64,000 bases of DNA, from NCBI RefSeq assembly GCF_020829595.1, contig NZ_JAIVFW010000012.1, positions 62,001 to 126,000 on the forward strand. Reading direction: 5' to 3'. Position 1 is the stretch's first letter. Each line of letters opens with the position of its first letter. Under the pieces are notes generated by a model that was given only the letters and a program-made list of their open reading frames with translations, was not told the DNA's origin and did not search any database. The position numbers and the translations under genes were made by a program. This document shows, one piece after another, positions 18,776 through 27,752 of the stretch. The DNA is from Nostoc sp. CHAB 5844. Lineage in GTDB: Bacteria; Cyanobacteriota; Cyanobacteriia; Cyanobacteriales; Nostocaceae.

Positions 18776-19003
18776 ATGGTTCAAATTCGCGTGATTGCTC
18801 ATGGCATCCCCCAAAACATAGTCGAATCGGACAAGGGATTGCAAGATACAGAAGCTAAAACAATTAAATTACCTAGAGTGCCAAGCTTAGGAGAGTATAT
18901 TATTTGGCAGAATCAGAGCTTTAAAATTACAAAAGTAACTTATTTCCCTGAAAATTATACTTATACCGCAGCTATAGAAATTGAATGGTGTGAAAGCGTG
19001 TAG
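18776..19003 (+). CDS. Small conserved protein of unknown function
   Basis: 75 residues from the ATG at 18776 (MVQIRVIAHGIP...). The frame is open upstream to a TTG at 18698, but that extension (MDVLLKPLQKSSNIQ...) does not look conserved and lacks a ribosome-binding site. The core LPRVPSLGEYIIWQNQSFKITKVTYFPE ends in EIEWCESV, suggesting a small beta domain. No known family recognised. It stands alone between crtD (divergent) and a convergent secreted protein. Confidence 0.6.
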   Translation: MVQIRVIAHGIPQNIVESDKGLQDTEAKTIKLPRVPSLGEYIIWQNQSFKITKVTYFPENYTYTAAIEIEWCESV

Positions 19004-19102
19004 CTGCATCGACTGTGATTATTGTTTTGATTTTCTAACATTCATTGATTAGAGGCGATCGCTAGTACATGATGAGTCAAATAGCGTTAATTGAACATCT
19101 CT

Positions 19103-19594
19103 CTAATTTTTGTACACTCTGATTATTGGTGTCACCTTTGGTTGATTAGGATTAGTAAGGTTTAATCTATAAGCCGTTCTTAAGATATCTTCAGTTTTCT
19201 CGCCTTTGACTGTAACTATATAATTTGCTGGTCGATAAGGGTCTTTTTCAACTTTTTCAATTACCTTGTCTTGGATAATCGCTACGTCTTTTAATCTTTG
19301 TAGTAGACGAGCATTAGGTCTCCTCAGACATAAAACGCCTGTAGAGTTGGGAAAATTTAGTAATTGTAGAGTGTATTTTTGATTATTAACTTGAAAGAAA
19401 GATGTCATCAAAACTCTAGCTTGATTCTGTAATGGTATTTTCTGAAATACTTCTTTTGTTCTCTCATGATAGCGACAGTTTCTATCGATAATTGGTTCGC
19501 CTGCAAATGCATGTTTTGATAATGTTGATATACTCACATCGTAAAAACTTAAACTTATTAAAGCTAAAGCAATAACTTTAGAGAAATTAAGCAT
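19103..19594 (-). CDS. Secreted protein of unknown function
   Basis: 163 residues. A signal peptide (MLNFSKVIALALISLSFYDVSIST, cleavage probably after HAFA) precedes a basic soluble domain with two cysteines (NCRYHE and VLCLRRP) that could form a disulfide in the periplasm. The domain contains VLMTSFFQVNNQKYTLQLLNFPN. No family recognised. It lies on the same strand about 100 bases after the large glycosyltransferase fusion gene, but a spacer with HIP1 sites makes cotranscription uncertain. Confidence 0.65.
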   Translation of the reverse strand: MLNFSKVIALALISLSFYDVSISTLSKHAFAGEPIIDRNCRYHERTKEVFQKIPLQNQARVLMTSFFQVNNQKYTLQLLNFPNSTGVLCLRRPNARLLQRLKDVAIIQDKVIEKVEKDPYRPANYIVTVKGEKTEDILRTAYRLNLTNPNQPKVTPIIRVYKN

Positions 19595-19692
19595 AGTTAA
19601 ATTCTAAGTTTTAGTATCAACGACAGAGTAAAAATTGAGGTTGTTCCAAAGAAGATGTTTTCATAATATGCGATCGCCCACAATCATGCCTG

Positions 19693-22600
19693 TTAAGATG
19701 AAACATTCAGCTTGGCGATAAACTCAGGTAAATTATTAGTACCAGAAATTTCGATGCGAGGTAGCGCCAGCAGAGAATCGGGAAAACGACTGAAACCAGA
19801 TTTACAGGACAACCCAAATGTATAACCACAAGCACCAATTAAATGTTGGACTGCACTATCTGTATCGCCGTAGGGATAAGCAAAGGCAGTTGGTGTATGT
19901 CCCAAACCTTGGTGTAGAATAGAGCGCGATCGCACTGCCTCTTGTACAACTTCTGCAACTGAGAGAGATGTAAGATGACGATGAGTGACTGAATGAGCGC
20001 CAAATTCTACACCCTCATCTTGTAATTGGCGAATTTCCGACCAGTCAAGTAAAGGTAATTCCTCACCGTAGTAACTATCCCAGTGATTAGTTCCACCAAT
20101 AGCCTCAGCAACCAAAAATACTGTAGCAGAAAAGCCATATTGCTTTAGCAACGGCCAAGCATAATCAGCAAAATCTTGATAGCCATCATCAAAAGTGATG
20201 ATGATAGCACGACCAGGAATAGGGGTTCTCGTCGCCTTTGCTCTGCACCATTCTGCTAAGGTGATACTGTGGAAATTTGCATCGCGCAAGTAACGTAGTT
20301 GTTCAGCAAACGCTTCTGGTGTGACTCGATAAGGCGAAGTAGCCGCACATCCATCAGGATGAACACGGTGATACATCAAAATTGGCAATTGGTCGGTGAC
20401 AACTTCCCAGTTAGTGTAAGTCTCTGGAGAACCACCATGCCAAAGAATATCAGCAGCAGCTAAGGGTGGCGGTGGTGTCGGTTGGGGAATTTCAATGATT
20501 TCTGGTGGTTGATGAGAGTTACCAGCTTGGAACAGTTGCACACGGTAAAGAGGAGTGCGTAGTTCTTTGATAAGTTGTAGAGGATGACTGTTGGCAAACG
20601 TCTCGCCAATAACTTTCGCGCCAAAGGGATGACCCCAGTTGTAACCAGTTTTATCTGGCTCATCCACAACTAAATTGGCGTGGGCTGTAATAAAATAGCC
20701 GCCAGGGTTAAGAGCATCTGCAACTTTACGAGCAAAAGCTTGCAGTTCTGTCAAGCCGCCGACATAATAGAGAACTTCGCTACAGACTATTAAATCAAAA
20801 CTGCCGAAAATTGCATCTTTCGTTAAGTCGAACAGTTGAAAGCTCACGTTTTTTAAATCGGCACAGCGTTGAACCGCTCTATCTAAAGCTACTTGGGAAA
20901 TATCGACAGCAAGTAAATTGTCAACAAGAGGTGCTAGTTGTACTGTGAAATGCCCTTCTGCACAGGCAATTTCTAGCACTTGGCTGAATTTGTTGGATGG
21001 CAGAAGTTCTAGAGTTTGTTCGTATTTCTTCTGTTCGTAAGGGCCTGTGTATTGCCAAGGGTCAGCTTGTGTGGCGAACAAAGTCTCGAAATATTCCCGG
21101 AGGTTGACTGTTGTTGGTTTACTTACAGGTTCAATTTTCTGGGAAGTATTGGTAACTATTTTGGCTGGAGAAGCGATGACTTCTGGTGCATAAACTAGGC
21201 GTTCCGATAACTTACCATTCTCTGATTTTTTCACTACAGGTTCGCCAATAATTGCCGCCGTTTCTATCAAGTCATTAGCTGCTGCTTTGGGGAATATTGC
21301 CCGCCGAGAAACACTAGTACCGATCGCACCTGAATAACGTGAGAAAATGATATCAGTTGGAAAGTGCTGAGTGCTGTTCACTGAGCGAAGCCGAAGTGTG
21401 AGTGCTGAGTGCTGAGTGGATTTGTTGATTAAGCGATCGCTTATACTCCCTGCTGTTATACTTCTGCCTAGCAAGGCTTCCCGCACGGCTGCAACAGCTA
21501 ATTCAAAACCGCTTTCTTTGATGATGGCAGCACGCAGCTGTTGAGAACTTACTTTGTCACCTTCGACCTTTACAGATATACTGCCTAGTGGGACACTGCC
21601 GACTGTGGGTATAACTATCAATTCTTCAGCGCTGACTGACAGATTTGGTAAATTCTCACTCACTTCAATTGTCAATATATCTTTATCCACACGTTGCGGC
21701 AGCGCTACTAAAGTCCCAACTGCCGATTTCCAACTACCTTGAGATAAGCTCATCGTCAGTTCTCGTAAGATAGTTTTTTTGCCCAAATGTGAGGTATAAA
21801 AATAACTTTCAGGCCAGTGTGGACGCTGCCAAAGTTCTTGTAAAAATACTGTCCAACCGATGCGATCGTGTAATACACTTTTTAGTGACTGCTCATCACT
21901 GGGCAAATTATCTGCCAAACATAGGGAACCCCGCCACACAGACGAGCCTGCTGCACTGGTTTTGATGGTCAGTTGTGGGTAAATCGTCTGGTGGAAAAAA
22001 TGCCCTAAAATTTCCCAAGCAAATTTAGCGGCGATCGCATCTTGTAAAACATAACTGGCCACAAACCCATCGCAGATTGGTAAGATGAGACTACCCAGGC
22101 GCTGCCCTGCAACGCTGACATGACAATGCAAGCGTTCTGTAGTTGCTGGTGCAGTAATGTCTAAAATTGGTTCTGTCACTTCTACCGCCACTGCATAGGT
22201 AGAGCCGACAGTTACAGGCCGAGGAGTTGTAGAGTGGTCTAATATCAAGTTTTCCAGTCTGATCCAGACACGACGCGTCAAAGCGGGAGCTAATGACTGT
22301 TTTTCTAAGGCTGTTAAAAACTTGAGAATGTCTGTTTCTAGACGTTGCCATAATTCATACCCAGCCGATGATGAGGTGTAACAGTTAGGCAAGAACGCAG
22401 ATGAGAAAATACATAAAGCGATCGCATCAGGACTTAGACTAGGATCAGATTCCGGCACAACATTTAATAAAGACTGTGCATCTTCACCAAGATTCAACAT
22501 GAAACCTGCCATCCAGCAGAGAAAAGCCAGTTTCACTCCCGGAAGTTGAGAGACTGGCATACCCTTAGCGTAAGCTGGCGATGGGTTAAGAACCCGTGGG

Positions 22601-23292
22601 TCAGGTGAGTGTCCAGTAGTAATTACACGGATACCATCGGTAAAAATTTGTTGTGAGTTAGTAGAAGCAGAATTAGGACGGATGCGATAACAAGCAGAAG
22701 CATCGGGAATGGCATCAAAAACTGCACCAGTCCGCGCAATTTTTTGCCAAAAATCCCAATCTTCACAAGTCCGTAACGTTGTATCAAAACCACCAATTTC
22801 GATAGCAATTGCCTTGCGAACAATGCAACAATGAATTGCCAGTACACAGTTACGTGCTAGTGCTGCAAATATCCCACTTGGTTGAAAAGAAAATTCCTCA
22901 TCAAAAATTAACTGTCCATCTGGTGTAACCTTTGTCCAACCACCGTAAACAGCATCCAGACTAGGATTATGCTGCACTGCTTGCGTTAACTTTTCTAAAT
23001 GCTGCGGCAAAATCCAATCATCAGCATCCAAAAACAACAACCACTCAAACTTAGCTTCACGGATACCTGCATTCCGCGCCGCACATACTCCGGCATTTTC
23101 CTGATTCAGCACACGAATGCGAGAATCTTGTTGAGCAAATTGAGTTGCGATCGCCAGCGTATCATCACTTGAACCATCATCAACAACAATCGCTTCCCAC
23201 TCAACAAAACTTTGAACCAGCAGTGACTCCAAAGCTTCTTTAATAGTTTCTCCCGCATTATAAGCAGGAATAATTACAGATACTTTGATCAT
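19693..23292 (-). CDS. Trifunctional protein: GT2 glycosyltransferase, SAM methyltransferase, NodB-like deacetylase
   Basis: About 1,199 residues from the ATG at 23292 (an in-frame TTG at 23307 is less likely). Residues ~1-230 are a GT2 domain (VSVIIPAYNAGETI, VVDDGSSDDT, FLDADDW). A ~400-residue middle part is unassigned. Residues ~740-940 are a class I SAM methyltransferase (VLEIACAEGHFTVQL, CSEVLYYVGGL), similar to NodS-type enzymes. The last ~230 residues are a polysaccharide deacetylase (LPILMYHRVHP, ITFDDGYQDFADYAWPLL, EFGAHSVTHRHL, YPYGDTD), NodB-like with metal-binding D and H..H. It ends the five-gene glycan operon. An STRR-derived segment is embedded near residues 624-645. The three activities suggest addition and tailoring of an exported amino sugar. 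Confidence 0.85.
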   Translation of the reverse strand: MIKVSVIIPAYNAGETIKEALESLLVQSFVEWEAIVVDDGSSDDTLAIATQFAQQDSRIRVLNQENAGVCAARNAGIREAKFEWLLFLDADDWILPQHLEKLTQAVQHNPSLDAVYGGWTKVTPDGQLIFDEEFSFQPSGIFAALARNCVLAIHCCIVRKAIAIEIGGFDTTLRTCEDWDFWQKIARTGAVFDAIPDASACYRIRPNSASTNSQQIFTDGIRVITTGHSPDPRVLNPSPAYAKGMPVSQLPGVKLAFLCWMAGFMLNLGEDAQSLLNVVPESDPSLSPDAIALCIFSSAFLPNCYTSSSAGYELWQRLETDILKFLTALEKQSLAPALTRRVWIRLENLILDHSTTPRPVTVGSTYAVAVEVTEPILDITAPATTERLHCHVSVAGQRLGSLILPICDGFVASYVLQDAIAAKFAWEILGHFFHQTIYPQLTIKTSAAGSSVWRGSLCLADNLPSDEQSLKSVLHDRIGWTVFLQELWQRPHWPESYFYTSHLGKKTILRELTMSLSQGSWKSAVGTLVALPQRVDKDILTIEVSENLPNLSVSAEELIVIPTVGSVPLGSISVKVEGDKVSSQQLRAAIIKESGFELAVAAVREALLGRSITAGSISDRLINKSTQHSALTLRLRSVNSTQHFPTDIIFSRYSGAIGTSVSRRAIFPKAAANDLIETAAIIGEPVVKKSENGKLSERLVYAPEVIASPAKIVTNTSQKIEPVSKPTTVNLREYFETLFATQADPWQYTGPYEQKKYEQTLELLPSNKFSQVLEIACAEGHFTVQLAPLVDNLLAVDISQVALDRAVQRCADLKNVSFQLFDLTKDAIFGSFDLIVCSEVLYYVGGLTELQAFARKVADALNPGGYFITAHANLVVDEPDKTGYNWGHPFGAKVIGETFANSHPLQLIKELRTPLYRVQLFQAGNSHQPPEIIEIPQPTPPPPLAAADILWHGGSPETYTNWEVVTDQLPILMYHRVHPDGCAATSPYRVTPEAFAEQLRYLRDANFHSITLAEWCRAKATRTPIPGRAIIITFDDGYQDFADYAWPLLKQYGFSATVFLVAEAIGGTNHWDSYYGEELPLLDWSEIRQLQDEGVEFGAHSVTHRHLTSLSVAEVVQEAVRSRSILHQGLGHTPTAFAYPYGDTDSAVQHLIGACGYTFGLSCKSGFSRFPDSLLALPRIEISGTNNLPEFIAKLNVSS

Positions 23293-23316
23293 AAAAATTA
23301 CTTTCAACTAAACTTT

Positions 23317-24612
23317 TTACTCTCTTTGCTTTGCGCCTTTGCGCCTACCCTGCGGGAAGCCGCTACCGCGTCTATGCGTGAGATAAAATCCCACCCCCGC
23401 CACACAACCAAAAACCTCCGCAAACAAAGTCTGATACCTCCCTCTAAACCCCCGGATCAAACCCCCAATAAATAAGCGCAAATACCACTTCGGCAAGCTA
23501 ACCAACAACCGCCGCAAATTTCCCCAATGATGATACTTTTCATATTGAATTAGCAGCGCAGCAACGTGTCCCCGCATATAACTATAAACCTGCTGTTTCA
23601 GATTAGTCATATCCTGTCGATGGTAATGATATGCAACTGCTTTTGGTTCATAACGACAGAGAAAACCTTCTGCTAATAAGCGATAACAAAATTCTGAATC
23701 TTCACTACACCCAGCCGCTTTATTTCCTGCACCTAAACGTTCATCAAAACCATCCAACCAATCAAAAACTCGACGGCGCACAGCCATGTTACCGCTACCA
23801 CCCATCAACCAAACAGGCACACCATAATCCTGATGTTGTCCAAAAAATTCCTTATCAAAATTTATTGGATAAAAACCACGATTAAAACTCCAATGTTCTT
23901 CAAAAATTTGCTGTGCTTCTGTTGTTAATTCTCCCGGTAAGACTAAACCAGTCACAGCCATGACTTCAGCATCGTTCAAGCATTTTTGGAGTTGCATCAA
24001 CCAATCAGGATGTGCAGTCATATCATCATCAATAAATGCCACAATGTCGCCAGTAGCATAATTAATGCCAGTGTTTCTGGCTTTGCTTGCACCTGCTTCT
24101 GGCTCTAAAATATATCGAATATTTGGTCTTTGAGCTACTAATTCTTGTGTATCATTAGAACTAGGTGCATTATCTACAACTATTATTTCATGGGGACATT
24201 GAGATAAATTTTGCAACGATTTTAAGCATTCAGATAAATATTGTGTTCTGTTTTTTGTAGGAATAATAATAGAAATAGAATTTTTGACAAAAATTGGAGT
24301 CTCTACACTACAATTACTCGAATTTTTTGCTAATGTTAATACCGCAGGTTGATTCACAATTTTTTGCTGCACTATATCTATACCCTGCTTGTCAAGATAA
24401 CTACTAACAGTAGGAGTAATTGTTTGAATAGCAATATTGAGTATCTGAGTAGCAGGCATAGGTAATTCCTCAGAAAAAATCCGCCGATGACCTAGGGGAA
24501 TATTCTGCCACCAAAACACTATGTATAAACCTTGATAACCAGGATAAATCGGCAGTGAAGATAATCCTTCATCGACAGATAAATGAATAATTTTCCAAGG
24601 GCTATTACTCAT
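23317..24612 (-). CDS. GT2 family glycosyltransferase
   Basis: 431 residues. An N-terminal ~110-residue region resembles the same region of the next gene (LPATQILNIAI...VSSYLDKQGIDIVQQKIV). The GT2 domain follows: ISIIIPTKNRTQYLSECLKSL, IIVVDNAPSSNDT, EPEAGASKARNTG, VAFIDDDMTAHPDWL (DDD metal site), GGSGNMAVRRRVF. Basic segments near the C-terminus may touch the membrane. The start overlaps the stop of the upstream gene by four bases (ATGA), so translation is coupled. The last ~18 residues (RRGSGFPQGRRKGAKQRE) come from a dispersed GCGGGAAGCCGC repeat, so the native stop was probably lost. Confidence 0.86.
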   Translation of the reverse strand: MSNSPWKIIHLSVDEGLSSLPIYPGYQGLYIVFWWQNIPLGHRRIFSEELPMPATQILNIAIQTITPTVSSYLDKQGIDIVQQKIVNQPAVLTLAKNSSNCSVETPIFVKNSISIIIPTKNRTQYLSECLKSLQNLSQCPHEIIVVDNAPSSNDTQELVAQRPNIRYILEPEAGASKARNTGINYATGDIVAFIDDDMTAHPDWLMQLQKCLNDAEVMAVTGLVLPGELTTEAQQIFEEHWSFNRGFYPINFDKEFFGQHQDYGVPVWLMGGSGNMAVRRRVFDWLDGFDERLGAGNKAAGCSEDSEFCYRLLAEGFLCRYEPKAVAYHYHRQDMTNLKQQVYSYMRGHVAALLIQYEKYHHWGNLRRLLVSLPKWYLRLFIGGLIRGFRGRYQTLFAEVFGCVAGVGFYLTHRRGSGFPQGRRKGAKQRE

Positions 24613-25943
24613 ACAAATTCCCTCCTAATTTGCTCAATACGTTTACAAGAACGAGGATAACCGCCTAATAGTCCAGCAATTCCACCGAAAAATTCTGCTA
24701 GGAAAATATCAGGTGAGAGCGGATGTTTACCTAATAAACTTTCTAATAATTGACGAAGTTCATAATTCATCCACCACAAGATTAAACGGAATAATTTTTC
24801 TCTTTGTGGTGGGTCGCTGAGATAACATTTGGTGACGTAAGATGTAAAACCTAAACCCCAACTGCGACTATATTGACGACGTAGTGAGAGATAATCTCGA
24901 CGATGTTCATGAAATACTAAATATTTCGGTTCATATACGAGGGTGTAACCGGCACGAATGATGCGATAAAACATATCGTGGTCGCCACCACCAGGTAGAG
25001 AAGGGCCTGTATCTAAAGCTTCGTCAAAGCCACCTAACTGAAGCACAATTTGGCGGCGAAATGCCATGTTGCACCCAACGCCAAATACTCCAGCGCCACA
25101 GGGATATAAAGTATTTCCCGGTAAGATTTGACCAAAGCGAATTTTCTCAAACCCTTTACGAAAACCGCCTCTTTGTTCGCATAAAATTTGGGCTTTTGTT
25201 TCTAAGGCGTAGGGTAAAACTTGTCCTGTAAAAGCTGCTGCATCAGGATTTTCTGACCAAGCCTCTAGTAGCCCATTGAACCATTGGCGGTCTACAACTA
25301 CGTCATCATCCACAAAAGCGATAATTTCACCTGTGGCTGCATGTAAGGCGCAGTTACGGGCAAAATTCAATCCTGGTTTCGGTTCTCTAACGTAGCGCAC
25401 ACTTGGTAATGCAGCGACGAGTTCTTGGGTGCGTTTATCTGTGGAGGCGTTATCGATAACTAGAATTTCAAAGCGGGGAGTAGGGCGTTGGATATTTGCG
25501 GGATAATTTTGTTGGTTTTGAGAGATGGGTATCTTGCCCGTTTTGCTTATTGCGGCGGCAGGCAAGATGCTGGCGCTACAAGAATTATCCTTTAATTCAG
25601 CGTGTTGTAGTTTGATTAAAGACTGCAAACATCTGGCTAAATTATCAGGTCTATCTTTAGTACAGACTGCAACTGTCAGCGAGGGAAAATCAGCAAGGTT
25701 AGCAGTAGGATGAGGTAATTCTTCTCGAATGCTTTCTTGCACCAGCTTATTACCGGCTTCTTTCACTATCCATTTGGCTATTTCTGCGGATATTAGTACA
25801 CTGTTGGCTGGGAGTGCTTGCATTAAAAATGCGATCGCCTGGTCTTTGCGTCGTACAATCAAGGCGATACCTACGTCATTTTCTGACAGCCTAATAGTCG
25901 GTAAAGGTTGAGTGACTTCGATTTCGATAATAGGGTAACGCAT
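24609..25943 (-). CDS. GT2 family glycosyltransferase with a repeat-derived insert
   Basis: 444 residues, a paralog of the following gene with the same N-terminal region and GT2 core (LTVAVCTKDRPDNLARCLQSL, ILVIDNASTDKRTQEL, EPKPGLNFARN, IAFVDDDVVVDRQW, GVGCNMAFRRQIV). Between the first two blocks, residues ~115-145, lies an extra segment (SASILPAAAISKTGKIPIS) encoded by a known-looking palindromic genomic repeat (25524-25590). The rest of the enzyme appears intact, so the insert probably extends a surface loop. Nine bases separate it from the ABC exporter gene upstream. Confidence 0.86.
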   Translation of the reverse strand: MRYPIIEIEVTQPLPTIRLSENDVGIALIVRRKDQAIAFLMQALPANSVLISAEIAKWIVKEAGNKLVQESIREELPHPTANLADFPSLTVAVCTKDRPDNLARCLQSLIKLQHAELKDNSCSASILPAAAISKTGKIPISQNQQNYPANIQRPTPRFEILVIDNASTDKRTQELVAALPSVRYVREPKPGLNFARNCALHAATGEIIAFVDDDVVVDRQWFNGLLEAWSENPDAAAFTGQVLPYALETKAQILCEQRGGFRKGFEKIRFGQILPGNTLYPCGAGVFGVGCNMAFRRQIVLQLGGFDEALDTGPSLPGGGDHDMFYRIIRAGYTLVYEPKYLVFHEHRRDYLSLRRQYSRSWGLGFTSYVTKCYLSDPPQREKLFRLILWWMNYELRQLLESLLGKHPLSPDIFLAEFFGGIAGLLGGYPRSCKRIEQIRREFV

Positions 25944-25952
25944 ACAAGTAAC

Positions 25953-27749
25953 TCAATTGTTGGTTTGGCGATGCTGTAAGTTATAAAGCTGGGCAAAAAG
26001 TTCTTTATTATTAAGTAGCTGTTGGAGATTCCCTTGTTCCACAACCTTTGCCTCATTCAGTACAATGATTTGATCGGCTTGTTCGATGGTGGACAGGCGA
26101 TGGGCGATGATGATAACTGTGCGGTTATGGCTAAGAGTGTGGAGGGCTTCTTGAATTAAGTTTTCGGCAATACTATCGAGGGCGTTTGTCGCCTCATCTA
26201 AAATTAAAATTTGCGGGTTCCGCACAATAGCACGGGCTAACGCAATTCGCTGTCGTTGTCCTCCAGAAAGCCGCAAACCGCGATCGCCTACTTCGGTATG
26301 ATAACCTTGGGGTAATTCCTGAATAAAATCATGAGCATTGGCAAGTTTTGCTGCGGTAATAATTTCGTTTTTTGTGGCATCTAAGCGACCATAGGCAATA
26401 TTCTCTAAAACAGTGGCACTAAACATATAAATATCCTGGCTGACAATCGCAATTTGACTGCGCCAGTCAGTTAGATTGATTTCTCGCAACGGGTAATTAT
26501 CTACATATATTTCTCCTGAATTCACTTCATAAAAACGGCAAATTAAAGCAATCATGGTAGACTTCCCTGCACCTGAAGGCCCCACTATCGCTGTAGTTTT
26601 GCTGCTAGGAATACAAATTGAAACATCTTCCAGGGCTGGGGCTTCTTCGGGATAGTATTGAAAGCTGACATTTTCAAAGTAAATGCCTTTATTAATACTC
26701 TGATAAGGAGTGTTACCTGAATATATATAAGGTTTATCTGAAGTGTCTATAAATGACATGACATCTTCAACTGCTGTTGAAGATGTCATCAACCCTACAC
26801 GTATACCATCTAGCTGAATTACTAAAGGCTGTAAGCGATTTAGTACAAATATAAAAGTTACTATTTCTGCTAAAGATGCTCGATTGTATAATAAGGCGAT
26901 CGCTAAGATGCACAGCAATACTAATAAAGATAAAATTTCTGAAACAGGGCCAACTGTACCAGAAACAATCTCTAATTTTAAAAAAGCTTGCACTACCTGA
27001 TTAGATGCAGCAACAAAACGCTTATGTTCATAATCTTCTCTCCCAAAAGCTCGAATTTCTTTCATCCCAGCTAAACCTTCCCACATCCGTTTAGCCAAAG
27101 CAGAGTTTACTTCTACTGCTATTTTTCCTAGTTTTTTAACCTGCCTAGTCATTGTCTGATTCACCAAGGAAATCAGCACCATTAAAATAGTAACTAACAG
27201 AGTTAATCGCCAAGAAATCAGTAGCAATATACTGACATACACAGCAATACTACAAATAGTAGTAACTAAACTTAAGGCAGTTGCTAAAGCCTCATTAGTT
27301 TGCCAAGTTTCATTACATAAAATATTTACTAAATCACCCGAATCACTATTTTCGATAAAACTGTAGCTAACGTTCAATAGTTGCTGAAAAACTCCCGCAC
27401 GTAGCCGATGACCTATTTTCCCGTTAAACCAGGCAAATAAAATGCCGTTACCATAAACTAAACAGTTTTTGAGAACTACACTACAAAAAATACATAAGGC
27501 GATAATTAACAAACGTTGATTATGAGAATACTTATTAAATATTTGATTAAAAAAATTTATAAAAGAATTATCGCCAATGGCTAAAGATTCATGTTGAATG
27601 AAACTTTGCAGTAGGGGAATAAACAAACTAATCCCTAGACCTTCTAGCAAAGATGAGATAAAGCCTAAGATAATAATTGCAGCGATCGCACTAGGATATA
27701 TTTTTAATATTGGTAATAATTGTTTAAGTACTTTCGCTTCTTGCATCAT
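25953..27749 (-). CDS. ABC exporter, fused permease and ATPase (HepA/MsbA type)
   Basis: 598 residues. Six membrane helices occupy ~1-330, then an ATPase domain: Walker A GPSGAGKST, Q-loop IAIVSQDIYMFSATVLENIAYG, signature LSGGQRQRIALARAI, Walker B ILILDEATNALDS, H-loop IAHRLST. It works as a homodimer in the plasma membrane and exports lipid-linked or large amphipathic substrates. Flanking glycosyltransferases point to a glycan or glycolipid; the HepA exporter of heterocyst envelope polysaccharide is a similar design, but I cannot claim orthology. Three bases after the upstream GT2 gene. Confidence 0.9.
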   Translation of the reverse strand: MMQEAKVLKQLLPILKIYPSAIAAIIILGFISSLLEGLGISLFIPLLQSFIQHESLAIGDNSFINFFNQIFNKYSHNQRLLIIALCIFCSVVLKNCLVYGNGILFAWFNGKIGHRLRAGVFQQLLNVSYSFIENSDSGDLVNILCNETWQTNEALATALSLVTTICSIAVYVSILLLISWRLTLLVTILMVLISLVNQTMTRQVKKLGKIAVEVNSALAKRMWEGLAGMKEIRAFGREDYEHKRFVAASNQVVQAFLKLEIVSGTVGPVSEILSLLVLLCILAIALLYNRASLAEIVTFIFVLNRLQPLVIQLDGIRVGLMTSSTAVEDVMSFIDTSDKPYIYSGNTPYQSINKGIYFENVSFQYYPEEAPALEDVSICIPSSKTTAIVGPSGAGKSTMIALICRFYEVNSGEIYVDNYPLREINLTDWRSQIAIVSQDIYMFSATVLENIAYGRLDATKNEIITAAKLANAHDFIQELPQGYHTEVGDRGLRLSGGQRQRIALARAIVRNPQILILDEATNALDSIAENLIQEALHTLSHNRTVIIIAHRLSTIEQADQIIVLNEAKVVEQGNLQQLLNNKELFAQLYNLQHRQTNN

Positions 27750-27752
27750 TTA

